NCBI GenBank assembly: GCA_022571845.1
Contig: JACZXB010000006.1
Coordinates: 115,005 to 179,004 of the forward strand
DNA from: Candidatus Zixiibacteriota bacterium
GTDB taxonomy: Bacteria > Zixibacteria > MSB-5A5 > GN15 > FEB-12
Direction of reading: 5' to 3'
DNA length: 64,000 bases
Shown here: piece by piece, positions 26,925-35,780 of the stretch
Numbering within the stretch: position 1 is the first letter of the stretch
Layout of the letters: each line of letters starts with the position of its first letter
Notes under the pieces: model-generated
The model's database searches: none
Told to the model about the DNA's origin: nothing
What the model saw: only the letters and a program-made list of their open reading frames with translations
Made by a program: the position numbers and the translations under genes

Positions 26925-28370
26925 CTAGAATTTGAATAGCGTGTTCAAAAACAGCATACTGTTAGTGTCTTTGGCGTCATCCTGGTAGCTGGTGATTCGG
27001 TAATTGAGAGCCATCTTAAAACTGTACATAGGCTTGCTTTCAATTCCGAAAACAGTAAGGGTTTCACTATTATTATCCTTGTCCGTATCGGGGTCATATA
27101 GATCGAGACGACCGATAATAGCGAGATTTTTTAGAATCACGTTCTTCGACAACCTATACAGGTAGTAAGCTCCAAAAAATGACAGCCCTTGTTTCTTGAC
27201 TGAGGATTTTGAGGCGCCTTTTCCGAGAGTAACAAAGTTCAGGTCAAAGCCAAGATCGAGAGTATGATTCCAGACCAACGCTCCGCCGACGGAAATCATC
27301 TGTCGTTTCCAATCGGAACCTGACACGGTTGTAACTGTTGTATCCCACGGCGATACCGATGTGTCAGTTGTTACCAGGTCATCAAGCGACTCATTTTGGG
27401 TACCGGTGTAAAACTGCATCAGAAGAGAGCTATTTTTGAAGTTGTGAGAGGCTTTGAAAGGTGTCAGCAGCGTGACAAAACTAAAGTCCTTGCGGCTGTT
27501 GAGTTCCTGAACATGTGTGTAGCTCGTGCCGTTCAGCAAAGCCAGCTTGACAAAACCGAACTCTGACTTTGGTCCGAACCCAACGGTTGTGGAGATACCC
27601 AGATCTGATGACGTTAGAAAGTGATGCAAATCACCGATTGTCGGTGCTGCATAACGCCTGCCCCACAGCTTGTTCATATAATCGATATACTCTGTCGGCT
27701 GAAGACCGAAACGGAGCCCCACAATCCCTTTGGTAAAGGCCGGCTTCCAGTCGAAATAGGCGTACTTGAGTATAATGTTGTATTTCTCGTCGATAGTCTT
27801 GAGGTCTGTGGTAACTCGAATGCTCGTGTAATCGGAAATTTTTGACCGTACGGTCAAATAGGCGCGGGACAGCGCGAATTCACTGTGACTGCCCTCGTTA
27901 TTCGAAATATTCGTGAAAACGTGACTGTACAACTTGCCATTGATAGTCGTCTTTGAATGCTTGTCGTTACTCTGGTGTGTTTTGGCGGGCTTATGCCGGC
28001 CAGCTGTATGAGAACCAGCATTATCGAGCGACGCGAATTGCGTACCGTTCTTCTCAAAATATTTCTCAAGTTCCACTACCTGCAAGTGGAGTACCGACAG
28101 TTCATGGATGACGTCAGCCAACTGTTTCTCAGTTACGCCGCCTGTCACACGCCCTTTGGCAGATTTTTGATTTTTGGCAATAGCCGACTTCAATTCGGCT
28201 AACTGCCGACCACGTATTGTTGCTTCCTGCTTGATCAGATTCTTGAGGTTGTTCTCAATTTTATCAACCGCCTCAAGCAGGGCGTCAAAATCCTGAGCAA
28301 CCGCAGATTGCCCCAAGGACATGACCACCAACAAAGTTGTCACGAGCACCAGGATTAAATTACTCTTCAT
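26925..28370 (-). CDS. Porin-like outer-membrane protein with N-terminal coiled coil
   Basis: A 481-residue exported protein: signal peptide 1-25 (ends AVAQ), a helical/coiled-coil segment (~28-110, heptad-like), a basic His-rich linker, then a beta barrel with strand motifs TINGKLYSHVFTN, SEFALSRAYLTVRSKI and KYAYFDWKP, ending FLNTLFKF. The plan recalls phosphate-selective porins O/P, in which a coiled coil precedes the barrel. GAGAGG precedes the ATG. Placement inside the che operon between cheW and the receptor is unusual; co-function with the receptor is inferred from position only. Confidence 0.7.
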   Translation of the reverse strand: MKSNLILVLVTTLLVVMSLGQSAVAQDFDALLEAVDKIENNLKNLIKQEATIRGRQLAELKSAIAKNQKSAKGRVTGGVTEKQLADVIHELSVLHLQVVELEKYFEKNGTQFASLDNAGSHTAGRHKPAKTHQSNDKHSKTTINGKLYSHVFTNISNNEGSHSEFALSRAYLTVRSKISDYTSIRVTTDLKTIDEKYNIILKYAYFDWKPAFTKGIVGLRFGLQPTEYIDYMNKLWGRRYAAPTIGDLHHFLTSSDLGISTTVGFGPKSEFGFVKLALLNGTSYTHVQELNSRKDFSFVTLLTPFKASHNFKNSSLLMQFYTGTQNESLDDLVTTDTSVSPWDTTVTTVSGSDWKRQMISVGGALVWNHTLDLGFDLNFVTLGKGASKSSVKKQGLSFFGAYYLYRLSKNVILKNLAIIGRLDLYDPDTDKDNNSETLTVFGIESKPMYSFKMALNYRITSYQDDAKDTNSMLFLNTLFKF

Positions 28371-28479
28371 GACTTTACCTCTCCCTTTTTCTTGTGAAAT
28401 TGATTTTTTGTCATCATCGCTTGCTTCACAAAGTTGTATGTTTACGATTTAGTTACTTTCCTATTCAATTTCGATTCAT

Positions 28480-29094
28480 TTAAGCCGGAACCGGTTCGGC
28501 TGTTTGTTCAAGATCGCCCTCGGCTGTTTGTTTAGAATCGGCCTCGGTTTTTTGTTTAAGATCGCCCAGACCAGAAACGTCCACCTCACCCAGGACCTTG
28601 TCTATATCCAGCAGTATCTTTACTTCATCCTTGACTTTGCCCATTCCCATGATAAAATCAGTATTGATACCGCCACCAAAGCTCGGTGCAGCTTCGATAT
28701 CGCTCGCCTTAATCTCCAGCACTTCGGAGACAGAATCGACGAGAATGCCCATTTGAATCGGTGCACCCTGCATGACCACTTCGACCACAATGATGCATGT
28801 CTTTTCAGTGTCTTCGATGGTTTCCATTCCAAATTTGGTTCTCAGCTCGAGAACCGGGATCACCTTTCCCCTGAGGTTTATGACACCCCGGATGTAGTGT
28901 GGCGTCTGGGGGACCTGAGTTATGTCCATCAATCCGATGATTTCCCGGACACTCAAGATTTGTAGCCCGTACTCTTCTTCGCCGAGAAAGAACGAAAGGA
29001 ACTTACTTCCTTTGCCGTCATCGCTCTGGCCTGTTTCACTGCTCCGGCTTTTCGCAAATTCCAGAGCTTTTGATACTTCTGCTTGTCCAGTCAT
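28480..29094 (-). CDS. cheW: Chemotaxis coupling protein CheW
   Basis: A 204-residue CheW. The core (~30-165) shows FLSFFLGEEEYGLQI, VREIIGLMDITQVPQTPHYI, RGVINLRGKVIPVLELRTKF and ILVDSVSEVLEI. It bridges CheA to the receptor. A non-conserved C-terminal tail made of three 8-residue repeats (DxKQTAEG-like) extends it beyond the usual ~150-170 residues. AGGAGG lies before the ATG. It follows cheA by 14 bases. Confidence 0.95.
   Translation of the reverse strand: MTGQAEVSKALEFAKSRSSETGQSDDGKGSKFLSFFLGEEEYGLQILSVREIIGLMDITQVPQTPHYIRGVINLRGKVIPVLELRTKFGMETIEDTEKTCIIVVEVVMQGAPIQMGILVDSVSEVLEIKASDIEAAPSFGGGINTDFIMGMGKVKDEVKILLDIDKVLGEVDVSGLGDLKQKTEADSKQTAEGDLEQTAEPVPA
28492..28566 (-). repeat. Three 24-bp repeats in the cheW 3' end
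   Basis: Three in-frame 24-base units encode DLKQKTEA, DSKQTAEG and DLEQTAEP at the tail of CheW. The tail is acidic and polar and likely disordered; copy number could vary without loss of frame. Confidence 0.8.
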
Positions 29095-29108
29095 TAGGAC
29101 CTCCTAAG

Positions 29109-31481
29109 CTATCGTTTAATGGTTACTGGTTTCTGTCTATTATTGCCTTTATTGGCAATTCTACTTTGCTTAATTTCTGCTGTCTTGAATGACTGACGAG
29201 CCATTGTCGCTAGTTCTATAGTATCCAGAATCAGACCGACATGTCCGTCACCCAGAATAGCCCCGCCCGATACGCCGGATACTTTACCCAAGCCGTCGCT
29301 AATGGGCTTGGCTACTACCTGCTGCTGGTTAAGCAGTTCGTCTACCATAAAGGCGCATGGGTTTTTTCCATCGCCGACAATTACCAGCAGGCTGTCAGTC
29401 ATGTTTTCTATCGCCCCTTTTATGCTGAAGATTTCATAAAGGCGGTAAACCGGAATAACCTGACCATGCAGTAAAACCATTTCACCTCGTCCGGCAACTG
29501 TCGAAATCTGTTCAGCATTCGGTCTGAAACTTCTATTAATATTGATTGTCGGAATAATGAAAAGTTCTTTGCCGACTTTGACCAGCATGCCGTCGGTGAT
29601 TGCCATTGTCAGAGGCAATTGCATGATAAACTCTGTTCCTTTGCCGAACTCAGAAGCAATATTGATTCTTCCACCTAAGGCGTCTATGCCTCTCTTGACC
29701 ACATCCATACCGACGCCCCTGCCGGAAAGATCAGTTACGTTTTCAACGGTAGAGAAACCGGGTTTAAGAATAAGCTCAAATATTTCGCTGTCTGTCATGC
29801 CCTTATCAGACTCTATCAGACCTTTCTCAATTGCTTTATTGACAATGCGTTGGCGATTAAGTCCGGCGCCGTCGTCTCCAACTTTTATGAGAACATTACT
29901 GCCGGAGCGCAAAGCTGCCAGACGAATTGTTCCCTGAGCAGGTTTATTTGCTTTGCTTCTCTCTTCCGCTGATTCTATGCCGTGGTCAACAGCGTTTCTG
30001 ACCATATGAACCAGAGGGTCAGAGATGACATCAACCATATTTCGATCGATCTCTTCGTCTTCGCCCTGTGTAATTAGCTGCACTCTTTTGCCGCTTTTCT
30101 GGGCAGCATCGCGAACTAATCTGGCCATTTTCTGGAAAGTTGCTTTAAGAGGAACCATCCTCATCGACATACTAAGGTCTTGGAGCTCCCTTACTATTTT
30201 GCCGCTGTGTCCGACTTTCTTTAATAACTTATGGTTTTCCCCAAGATGGACTGTATCGTCTTGAGCAACCATCGACTGGGCAATGACCAGCTCGCCAACT
30301 GTTTCAATAAGCAGGTCGAGTCTGTCTGTGCGAACGCGGAGGGTAGAGCTGGCTGTCCGAGCAGGACCAGCAATTTTGGTCTGAGTTCTAAGAGCCTGAA
30401 CAACTTCGGCAGCTTTAGCTGTCTTTGACTTAACCAGTGCAACACCGAGTTTATCTTCAGCCTGAGAGCTGGCCACATCCTCAACCTGTTTGCGGGTGGC
30501 AATATTTTCCGCCACAATTATATCACCGAGGCGGGGGGTAGTATCTACGGCACCGGATTCAAATGCTTGACTATCTGCTTCCAGTTCATCCGGATGTGCA
30601 AGTCTTTCATGAATTTCTGCTAATCCCGCCGGTGTTGCAAGTTCCTGTCCGGGCGAGCCCACTTTGGCAATCTCAGTTAGAGACTTCATTACATCAATAG
30701 ACTGCAATGCAACATCTGCGTAAACTTCGGTATACTTAATTGAACCGTCTCGAACACGTCCCAGCATTGATTCAACTACATGGGCCAGTTCTGTAATCTG
30801 AGTAAGTCCCAGAAATGCTGAAGTTCCTTTGATAGTGTGGAAAGCACGAAAGATGGAGTTGATGGCTTCGTCGTCTTCGGGATCGGTCTCTAGAGTCAAA
30901 AGTGAGGCTTCTGCCTGTTCCAGGTATTCTTCTGACTCTGTGGCAAATTCGCTTAGGAAGTCAGTATCAATATCGTCCGGCAAAGTATGAACTCCTGTGC
31001 CCGGATTAGGGGTGGCAGTTTCTTCAGGGCTTTCAGGTACGCTGGTGGTTTTTGTTTGCGGTGCTGAATTAGATTCTATTATCTCAGAATCTGGCTCAGG
31101 TTCAGGAGACATATCGATGTCACTTGCTGCTTCTGTAGAATTTGTCAGATTTGCAGTATTACTACTATCAAAAACTGGCTCATCATCATCTATTTCGTAG
31201 CCGGCGCATTCAATGAAGTTGCTTAGAACTTCTACTGACTGGCTGTCAAGGTTTTCATAGCCTTCTTTTTCGGCGATATCTACAAACTCACAGGCCGCTT
31301 CCAGATATGGATAGGCGGGAGATTTCTTACCCGCTTTTTCCAATACGCGAGTCAGGTATTCTTTGAGTTGTTCTAATGCTTCTGAGCCAATCTCATCTCG
31401 TGAGATCAAAAATTCAGCAATATCGTTAAGACTAACGTCGTTGTTTTTGCTCTCAGAGTTGTTAAATGCATGGGTGCTCAT
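29109..31481 (-). CDS. cheA: Chemotaxis histidine kinase CheA
   Basis: A 790-residue CheA. A helical N-terminal extension (1-~100) and acidic linker precede the Hpt domain (~173-290) with phospho-acceptor H215 in FRAFHTIKGTSAFLG. A small domain at ~310-370 (RLGDIIVAENIATRKQVEDV) is of the kind seen in many CheAs of this group. Then follow the dimerisation helices, the ATPase with DPLVHMVRNAVDHGIE, VGDDGAGL and GRGVGMDVVK, and a CheW-like P5 domain to the end. The N-terminal extension before Hpt is not a standard CheA feature. It phosphorylates CheY and CheB. Confidence 0.97.
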   Translation of the reverse strand: MSTHAFNNSESKNNDVSLNDIAEFLISRDEIGSEALEQLKEYLTRVLEKAGKKSPAYPYLEAACEFVDIAEKEGYENLDSQSVEVLSNFIECAGYEIDDDEPVFDSSNTANLTNSTEAASDIDMSPEPEPDSEIIESNSAPQTKTTSVPESPEETATPNPGTGVHTLPDDIDTDFLSEFATESEEYLEQAEASLLTLETDPEDDEAINSIFRAFHTIKGTSAFLGLTQITELAHVVESMLGRVRDGSIKYTEVYADVALQSIDVMKSLTEIAKVGSPGQELATPAGLAEIHERLAHPDELEADSQAFESGAVDTTPRLGDIIVAENIATRKQVEDVASSQAEDKLGVALVKSKTAKAAEVVQALRTQTKIAGPARTASSTLRVRTDRLDLLIETVGELVIAQSMVAQDDTVHLGENHKLLKKVGHSGKIVRELQDLSMSMRMVPLKATFQKMARLVRDAAQKSGKRVQLITQGEDEEIDRNMVDVISDPLVHMVRNAVDHGIESAEERSKANKPAQGTIRLAALRSGSNVLIKVGDDGAGLNRQRIVNKAIEKGLIESDKGMTDSEIFELILKPGFSTVENVTDLSGRGVGMDVVKRGIDALGGRINIASEFGKGTEFIMQLPLTMAITDGMLVKVGKELFIIPTININRSFRPNAEQISTVAGRGEMVLLHGQVIPVYRLYEIFSIKGAIENMTDSLLVIVGDGKNPCAFMVDELLNQQQVVAKPISDGLGKVSGVSGGAILGDGHVGLILDTIELATMARQSFKTAEIKQSRIANKGNNRQKPVTIKR

Positions 31482-31499
31482 AAGTTGTGTTTAGTTTTC

Positions 31500-31874
31500 C
31501 TAGCCTTTTGTTACTTTTATAATCTTGTCCTTTAGTGCGTCGGGTGTGAAGGGCTTGTTCAAAAAATCGTTTGCTCCGGCTTTCATAATCTCAATCACTT
31601 CGTCCTTAGTGTTAACTGTGGTGAGCATCAAGATGGGGATATTTTTAAAATTGGAGTCAGCCCTGATTGCCGTGACGAACTGATACCCATTCATTTCCGG
31701 CATATTCCAATCACATAGAATCAGGTCAGGAATAGATTCCTTAAGATTCTCCATCCCTTCAACTCCGTTCAAGGCAGTTGCAACGCCTTCTATTCCTATC
31801 TTAGACAGAGCCATCTTTATCATCTTCTGCATGGCTCCAGAATCATCTACCAGTAGTACTTTCAAATTCTCCAT
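31500..31874 (-). CDS. cheY: CheY-type response regulator
   Basis: A 124-residue receiver domain alone: D10/D11, acceptor D55 (CDWNMPEMNG), Thr in MLTTVN and Lys in NKPF. It is a canonical, phosphorylatable CheY and lies 18 bases before cheA. Together with the second cheY at 20682 it gives the operon two competing phosphate acceptors, a common output/sink arrangement. Confidence 0.94.
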   Translation of the reverse strand: MENLKVLLVDDSGAMQKMIKMALSKIGIEGVATALNGVEGMENLKESIPDLILCDWNMPEMNGYQFVTAIRADSNFKNIPILMLTTVNTKDEVIEIMKAGANDFLNKPFTPDALKDKIIKVTKG

Positions 31875-31901
31875 AATCTTACTAAGCCTTATCTAATTGT
31901 G

Positions 31902-32750
31902 TTATGGCTTTACTTCCTCAGCTTTTGGCTCAGGTTTTTTAGGTTTTGAAACAGGCTTACCTGATGAAAGAGTGTCCCGGATAAGTTTCTTGAATTCTTC
32001 CAGCTTAAAAGGTTTTGTTATATATTCCTGTACGCCCAGCTTTTTGGCTTCCTCGATAATTTCTTTACTGCTATTGGAGGAGACGACAAATATTGCGAAA
32101 GTAGCACCTGCCTCTTCTTTGACAGTTTTAATAAATTCATTTCCCGTCATATCGGGCAGGTTTTGTTCTGTTATTAACAGATCCACGTCATATAGCTCTA
32201 TAGTCTCAAGAGCGCTATAGCAGTTTTCTACAGCTATAACTTCAATTTCGTCTATATCAGAGAGCATATTTTTGTAGAGGACTCTGACTCTCTGCTCCGG
32301 ATCGACCGCCAGGACTCTCTTGGTAGTATGTGTTTTGGTCTGACCTGCTCCCTGGATAATACTGTTTACCGCTACCGAAAATGTTGACCGGGTCAAAGGT
32401 TTGCAAAAAACGGCAGAGACATCGAGCTGTAACAAGGCGCTGTGAACTGACTTTTCCAGACCTGGGGTGTGAGTTACAATTATGCGAAGCGGGGCAGTAC
32501 TCACTACCGACTCCATATCGCGCCTGTATTCTCTAATCTTTTGAATGATCTCTGTTCCGGGCATGTCAAGAAGACTCAGATCTAAAACCATCAGGTCAAA
32601 AGTCTGACCCGTTGCTATGGCAACTGTTTCTTCTCCGCTATGACTGTAATGGATTTCGCAATCGTCCTGATTGATTAGCGTTCCAATACTTAGAAGGGCA
32701 GCTTTGGAACCGCCGGCGATCAAGACGTGTTTGTTTTGCTTCCATTCCAT
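31902..32750 (-). CDS. Tandem degenerate receiver-domain protein
   Basis: A 282-residue protein of two receiver folds. REC1 (~7-130) has the acceptor-position D57 (VLDLSLLDMPG) and K117, but the acidic pocket pair is replaced by Ala/Gly (LIAGGSK). REC2 (~144-260) keeps D150 and K246 (TKPF), but the acceptor position is Glu195 (LLITEQNLPDMTG). The tail is Pro/Lys-rich (KPKKPEPKAEE). No output domain is present. It is the first gene of the che operon. Each domain lacks a residue needed for normal phosphorylation, so it may be a constitutive adaptor rather than a switch; this is inference. Confidence 0.85.
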   Translation of the reverse strand: MEWKQNKHVLIAGGSKAALLSIGTLINQDDCEIHYSHSGEETVAIATGQTFDLMVLDLSLLDMPGTEIIQKIREYRRDMESVVSTAPLRIIVTHTPGLEKSVHSALLQLDVSAVFCKPLTRSTFSVAVNSIIQGAGQTKTHTTKRVLAVDPEQRVRVLYKNMLSDIDEIEVIAVENCYSALETIELYDVDLLITEQNLPDMTGNEFIKTVKEEAGATFAIFVVSSNSSKEIIEEAKKLGVQEYITKPFKLEEFKKLIRDTLSSGKPVSKPKKPEPKAEEVKP

Positions 32751-33211
32751 AGATGCTCGTCAATCCCTTAAATTATGAAAGCCTGCCTGAGTACCATTAT
32801 CTTCTGCAGGTCTGCGATTGTTCCGCCTAAAGCCGGTAGAAAAATCGATTATTTATTACGATTAAGCTGTGCGACATAATCATGAAGCCAGCCCATCGGT
32901 ACATAGTTGTCTCTCAGCTGTTTACTTTAAAGCTGAATGGTACTTTGCACTATAAAAGTAGCTTCGGCATTATACCTTTATCCTTTAGGGCGCAACTGGC
33001 AGAATAAATTAGCTGCAAACAGCCATTTCAGCTGCTTCTTGAAGATTATTGACTCTATTCTTTTTTAATCAAAGTTTCTGGATTTCAGGCTAACAGAAGC
33101 TGAAAAAAAATAAAACAGGAAATAAATTCTATGATAGCTGTTCACAAATTGAGCAGACAGCTTATTAGGCTTAATAATGGAAAATTTCCACAATCTAATC
33201 AGTCCTGCAAG
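32751..33211. other. Divergent intergenic region upstream of che operon
   Basis: About 460 AT-rich bases between the che operon (minus) and the TonB receptor gene (plus). No reading frame is convincing and no cobalamin or other riboswitch consensus was recognised. An inverted repeat, AGCTGT / ACAGCT, lies near 33138-33165. Promoters for both directions must lie here, but I cannot place the che promoter. Confidence 0.5.
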
Positions 33212-33254
33212 ATGACACTATTATGACAAATCAGATTCCAAATTCATATAGAAT
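33212..33254 (+). promoter_or_regulatory. Pho-box-like operator and promoter of TonB receptor gene
   Basis: ATGACAC (33212-33218) and ATGACAA (33223-33229) form a direct repeat with 11-bp period; read on the minus strand it is TTGTCAT-AATA-GTGTCAT, close to the PhoB box. The second half contains ATGACA at a -35 position, 18 bases before TATAGA (33247-33252). OmpR/PhoB-type regulators bind such repeats; the adjacent two-component system is a candidate. Confidence 0.55.
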
Positions 33255-33292
33255 GGACCAGAAACAACATTGACCTGAAAGGGGTGATTTCA

Positions 33293-35731
33293 TTGAAAAG
33301 AACTGTTAAAATAAACTTAGCAGCTATTCTGTTTGTAGGAATTCTGGCATCTTCGGTTTTGGCAGGATTTACCGGTAAGGTAATAAATTCTGAAGATAAG
33401 TCAGTAGTTGATGGGGCAACCATTACTGTGGTGGTCACAGGTAAGCAGCTGACGACTGATTTCAATGGTAATTTTTCATTACCACAGTCTGTAGACCAAC
33501 TTTATGTAACAATATCTCATATTGGGTTTGCTACCCTCGAAAATGTTTTGATTGCCAAGGGAGCAGATAATCTGATCGAATTAACGCCTTCTGATTCAAA
33601 ACTCAATCCGATAGTAATAACCGCTCACCGTTTCCAGAAAGAGTCTTTCAAGGTTTCACAGCCGATAACGGTATTTAACTCAGACGAAATTGAGTCAAAA
33701 GGCTATACGACCGTGACGGGTATAATAAGCAATGCTCCCGGCGTTGATGTAAACGATGCCGGACCTTTCAGGGCCAGACCGGTTATCCGCAGTATGTTCG
33801 GCTCCAGGACCCTGGTACTGGTAGATGGCGAGCGCTTAAATGATCATCGTGAAATTGTAGACTTTGCCGGCGTCTCAATGTCGCTGGTCGATGTAAATGA
33901 GATTGAACGGGTCGAAGTACTAAACGGTCCGTCGTCGGTCCTTTACGGCTCAGATGCGATGGGCGGCGTAATTAACATCATTACCAAAGACTATAAGTTT
34001 AGACCTGTTACCAGCCCATTTATCAGATACTCAAGCAGCTATTCAACTGCTGATGAACAAAGTTCAAACAGGGTGGACTTTGGGGTAGAGTCTCAAAAAT
34101 ACGCCTTCTCTGCCGGTCTGCTTTATCGAGAGGCCAATAATGATTTTTCTCCTCCCGATGGCTGGCAAACGGCCGATCCTCGCTATGATGTCTACCGGCC
34201 GGAGTTCTATGACAGCCTCAATGCTGCCCGCGGCACTAACTGGTCGACCGAAAGACTCGTTAACTCCCGTGCGCGGATTAACAACTATGACTTGGGTCTG
34301 GCAATTAAGCTCAGCGACAAACATCGGCTGGACTTTGACGCCGGAGCCTTTCGCGCTTCAGATATTGGTTTCGCCGGAGTGCCGAATGCCGCTACTCCGT
34401 TTCTTTTCTTCTGGCCGAATCATGACCGTGATAATCTGTCTGTATCATATTCCGGTCGGGGCTTTGAAGGTAAACTGGCCAGAATTGACGCTAAAATTTA
34501 TTACCATAAAATCTCCAAAGAATTTTTGGTAGACTTTCTTGACGCTATTGTCATTCCGGCCGGCCCGCCACCCAACCCGCCGACCATAACACCTTTGACA
34601 GTATTCAGCACTACCGATGTTAGAAAGTACGGACTTAATCTTCAGGGTCTTTACCAGCCGGGCAATCGTTCGCTGATTACTTTTGGTCTGGATGCCTGGC
34701 GCGAAGAAATCGACGGTGGTGTAATATCATTGACCCAGTTCGAAGGCTTCGGTCCTTTTCCGTTTGTGGATACGGCGGTGACGGCTTCAGTTCCCAAAAA
34801 TCAATGGCTCGCTCTTGGGCTTTTTGGCAGCGGAGAATTTGACATTAATACTGCTCTTCTTACAGTCGGCGTTCGGTTCGACAAGTTCTGGCTGAACACA
34901 GATGAAACTCAGGGTTATGTTGGTGACAATGGAGAACCTCTGCCAAGTGAAGATGATTCTTACAGCGCTGTTAACGGGTCGCTTGGTCTGGTCGTACCGA
35001 TATCAAAGAATCTTAATGCTGTCGCTAATGTTGGTACTGCCTACCGGGTACCGAATGCGGTAGAAAGGTTTTTCTATGGCTCGGCCTCAGGCAATCAAAC
35101 CAGACCCAATCCGCAAATTAAGCCGGAGCGCTCTGTCTCAATCGATCTCGGCTTCAAATCAGCCCGAAAGCATATCGGCTATTCGTTGATTGGATTTTAT
35201 AGCGACTACTCCAATTTTACTCAACTGGTGAACTTTGACACAGACCCGAATACACACGAGTTGTTGTGGAAATATGAAAATGTTGATGATGTTTCTATCT
35301 ATGGAGTAGAGGTAGCAATCGAAGCAAACTCATCAAGCGGAGTTTATGGAGGGCTGTCGTTTAGCTATCAGCACGGCGAGAATAAAGCCGATGATGAACC
35401 GATATTTGTTTCGCCGGTTAAAACCAGCCTCAAGCTGGGCTACCGCTCGAGCGGCAAAAAATATTTCGGAGAGATTAATCTTCATCGCGCCGAAGACCAG
35501 GACCGGGTGCCGATAATTTCTTCGCTCAACGATATCCCGACTAAGGGATATACATTGGTAAACACTACCTTTGGCACCAGAATCTGGACAGGTCTTAAAC
35601 TGTCGTTAAACGTCAATAATCTTTTTGATGAAGTATATTCTCAGCCTTTCAACGCCCGCAACCCGGTAAATCCTGTCCCGGAAGCGGGACGATCTGTTCT
35701 TATTAAAGCTTCAGTAGATGTCGGACTCTAA
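33293..35731 (+). CDS. TonB-dependent outer-membrane receptor
   Basis: An 812-residue receptor: signal peptide ending SSVLA, a carboxypeptidase-regulatory-like beta domain (FTGKVINSEDKSVVDGATIT), a plug domain (VITAHRF, ITVFNSDEIE, RSMFGSRTLVLVDGERLN, VEVLNGPSSVLYGSDAMGG) and a 22-strand barrel with a C-terminal NVNNLFDEVYSQPFNARNP region. It imports a siderophore, cobalamin, heme or similar with TonB energy; the substrate cannot be read from sequence. TTG 33293 is preferred because AAGGGG lies eight bases upstream; an in-frame GTG at 33284 overlaps that site. Confidence 0.9.
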   Translation: MKRTVKINLAAILFVGILASSVLAGFTGKVINSEDKSVVDGATITVVVTGKQLTTDFNGNFSLPQSVDQLYVTISHIGFATLENVLIAKGADNLIELTPSDSKLNPIVITAHRFQKESFKVSQPITVFNSDEIESKGYTTVTGIISNAPGVDVNDAGPFRARPVIRSMFGSRTLVLVDGERLNDHREIVDFAGVSMSLVDVNEIERVEVLNGPSSVLYGSDAMGGVINIITKDYKFRPVTSPFIRYSSSYSTADEQSSNRVDFGVESQKYAFSAGLLYREANNDFSPPDGWQTADPRYDVYRPEFYDSLNAARGTNWSTERLVNSRARINNYDLGLAIKLSDKHRLDFDAGAFRASDIGFAGVPNAATPFLFFWPNHDRDNLSVSYSGRGFEGKLARIDAKIYYHKISKEFLVDFLDAIVIPAGPPPNPPTITPLTVFSTTDVRKYGLNLQGLYQPGNRSLITFGLDAWREEIDGGVISLTQFEGFGPFPFVDTAVTASVPKNQWLALGLFGSGEFDINTALLTVGVRFDKFWLNTDETQGYVGDNGEPLPSEDDSYSAVNGSLGLVVPISKNLNAVANVGTAYRVPNAVERFFYGSASGNQTRPNPQIKPERSVSIDLGFKSARKHIGYSLIGFYSDYSNFTQLVNFDTDPNTHELLWKYENVDDVSIYGVEVAIEANSSSGVYGGLSFSYQHGENKADDEPIFVSPVKTSLKLGYRSSGKKYFGEINLHRAEDQDRVPIISSLNDIPTKGYTLVNTTFGTRIWTGLKLSLNVNNLFDEVYSQPFNARNPVNPVPEAGRSVLIKASVDVGL

Positions 35732-35738
35732 ATAGATA

Positions 35739-35780
35739 AAGTCCGGCTGTCACTTGCTTGACAGCCGGACTTAATTTTTC
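35739..35780 (+). terminator. Terminator between convergent TonB receptor and regulator genes
   Basis: A perfect 13-bp stem (35739-35751 with 35760-35772, loop of eight) is followed by AATTTTT on the plus strand. It overlaps the stop codon of the response regulator gene on the other strand, so it may serve both transcripts. Confidence 0.9.

Noticed and set aside
31500..31874. Idea that the two CheY genes are both degenerate like the tandem receiver
   Set aside because: Both keep the acidic pair, acceptor Asp, Ser/Thr and Lys, so they are canonical receivers.
32751..33292. Possible riboswitch upstream of the TonB receptor
   Set aside because: I looked for cobalamin-type conserved boxes and found none; only a Pho-box-like repeat and a promoter are supported.
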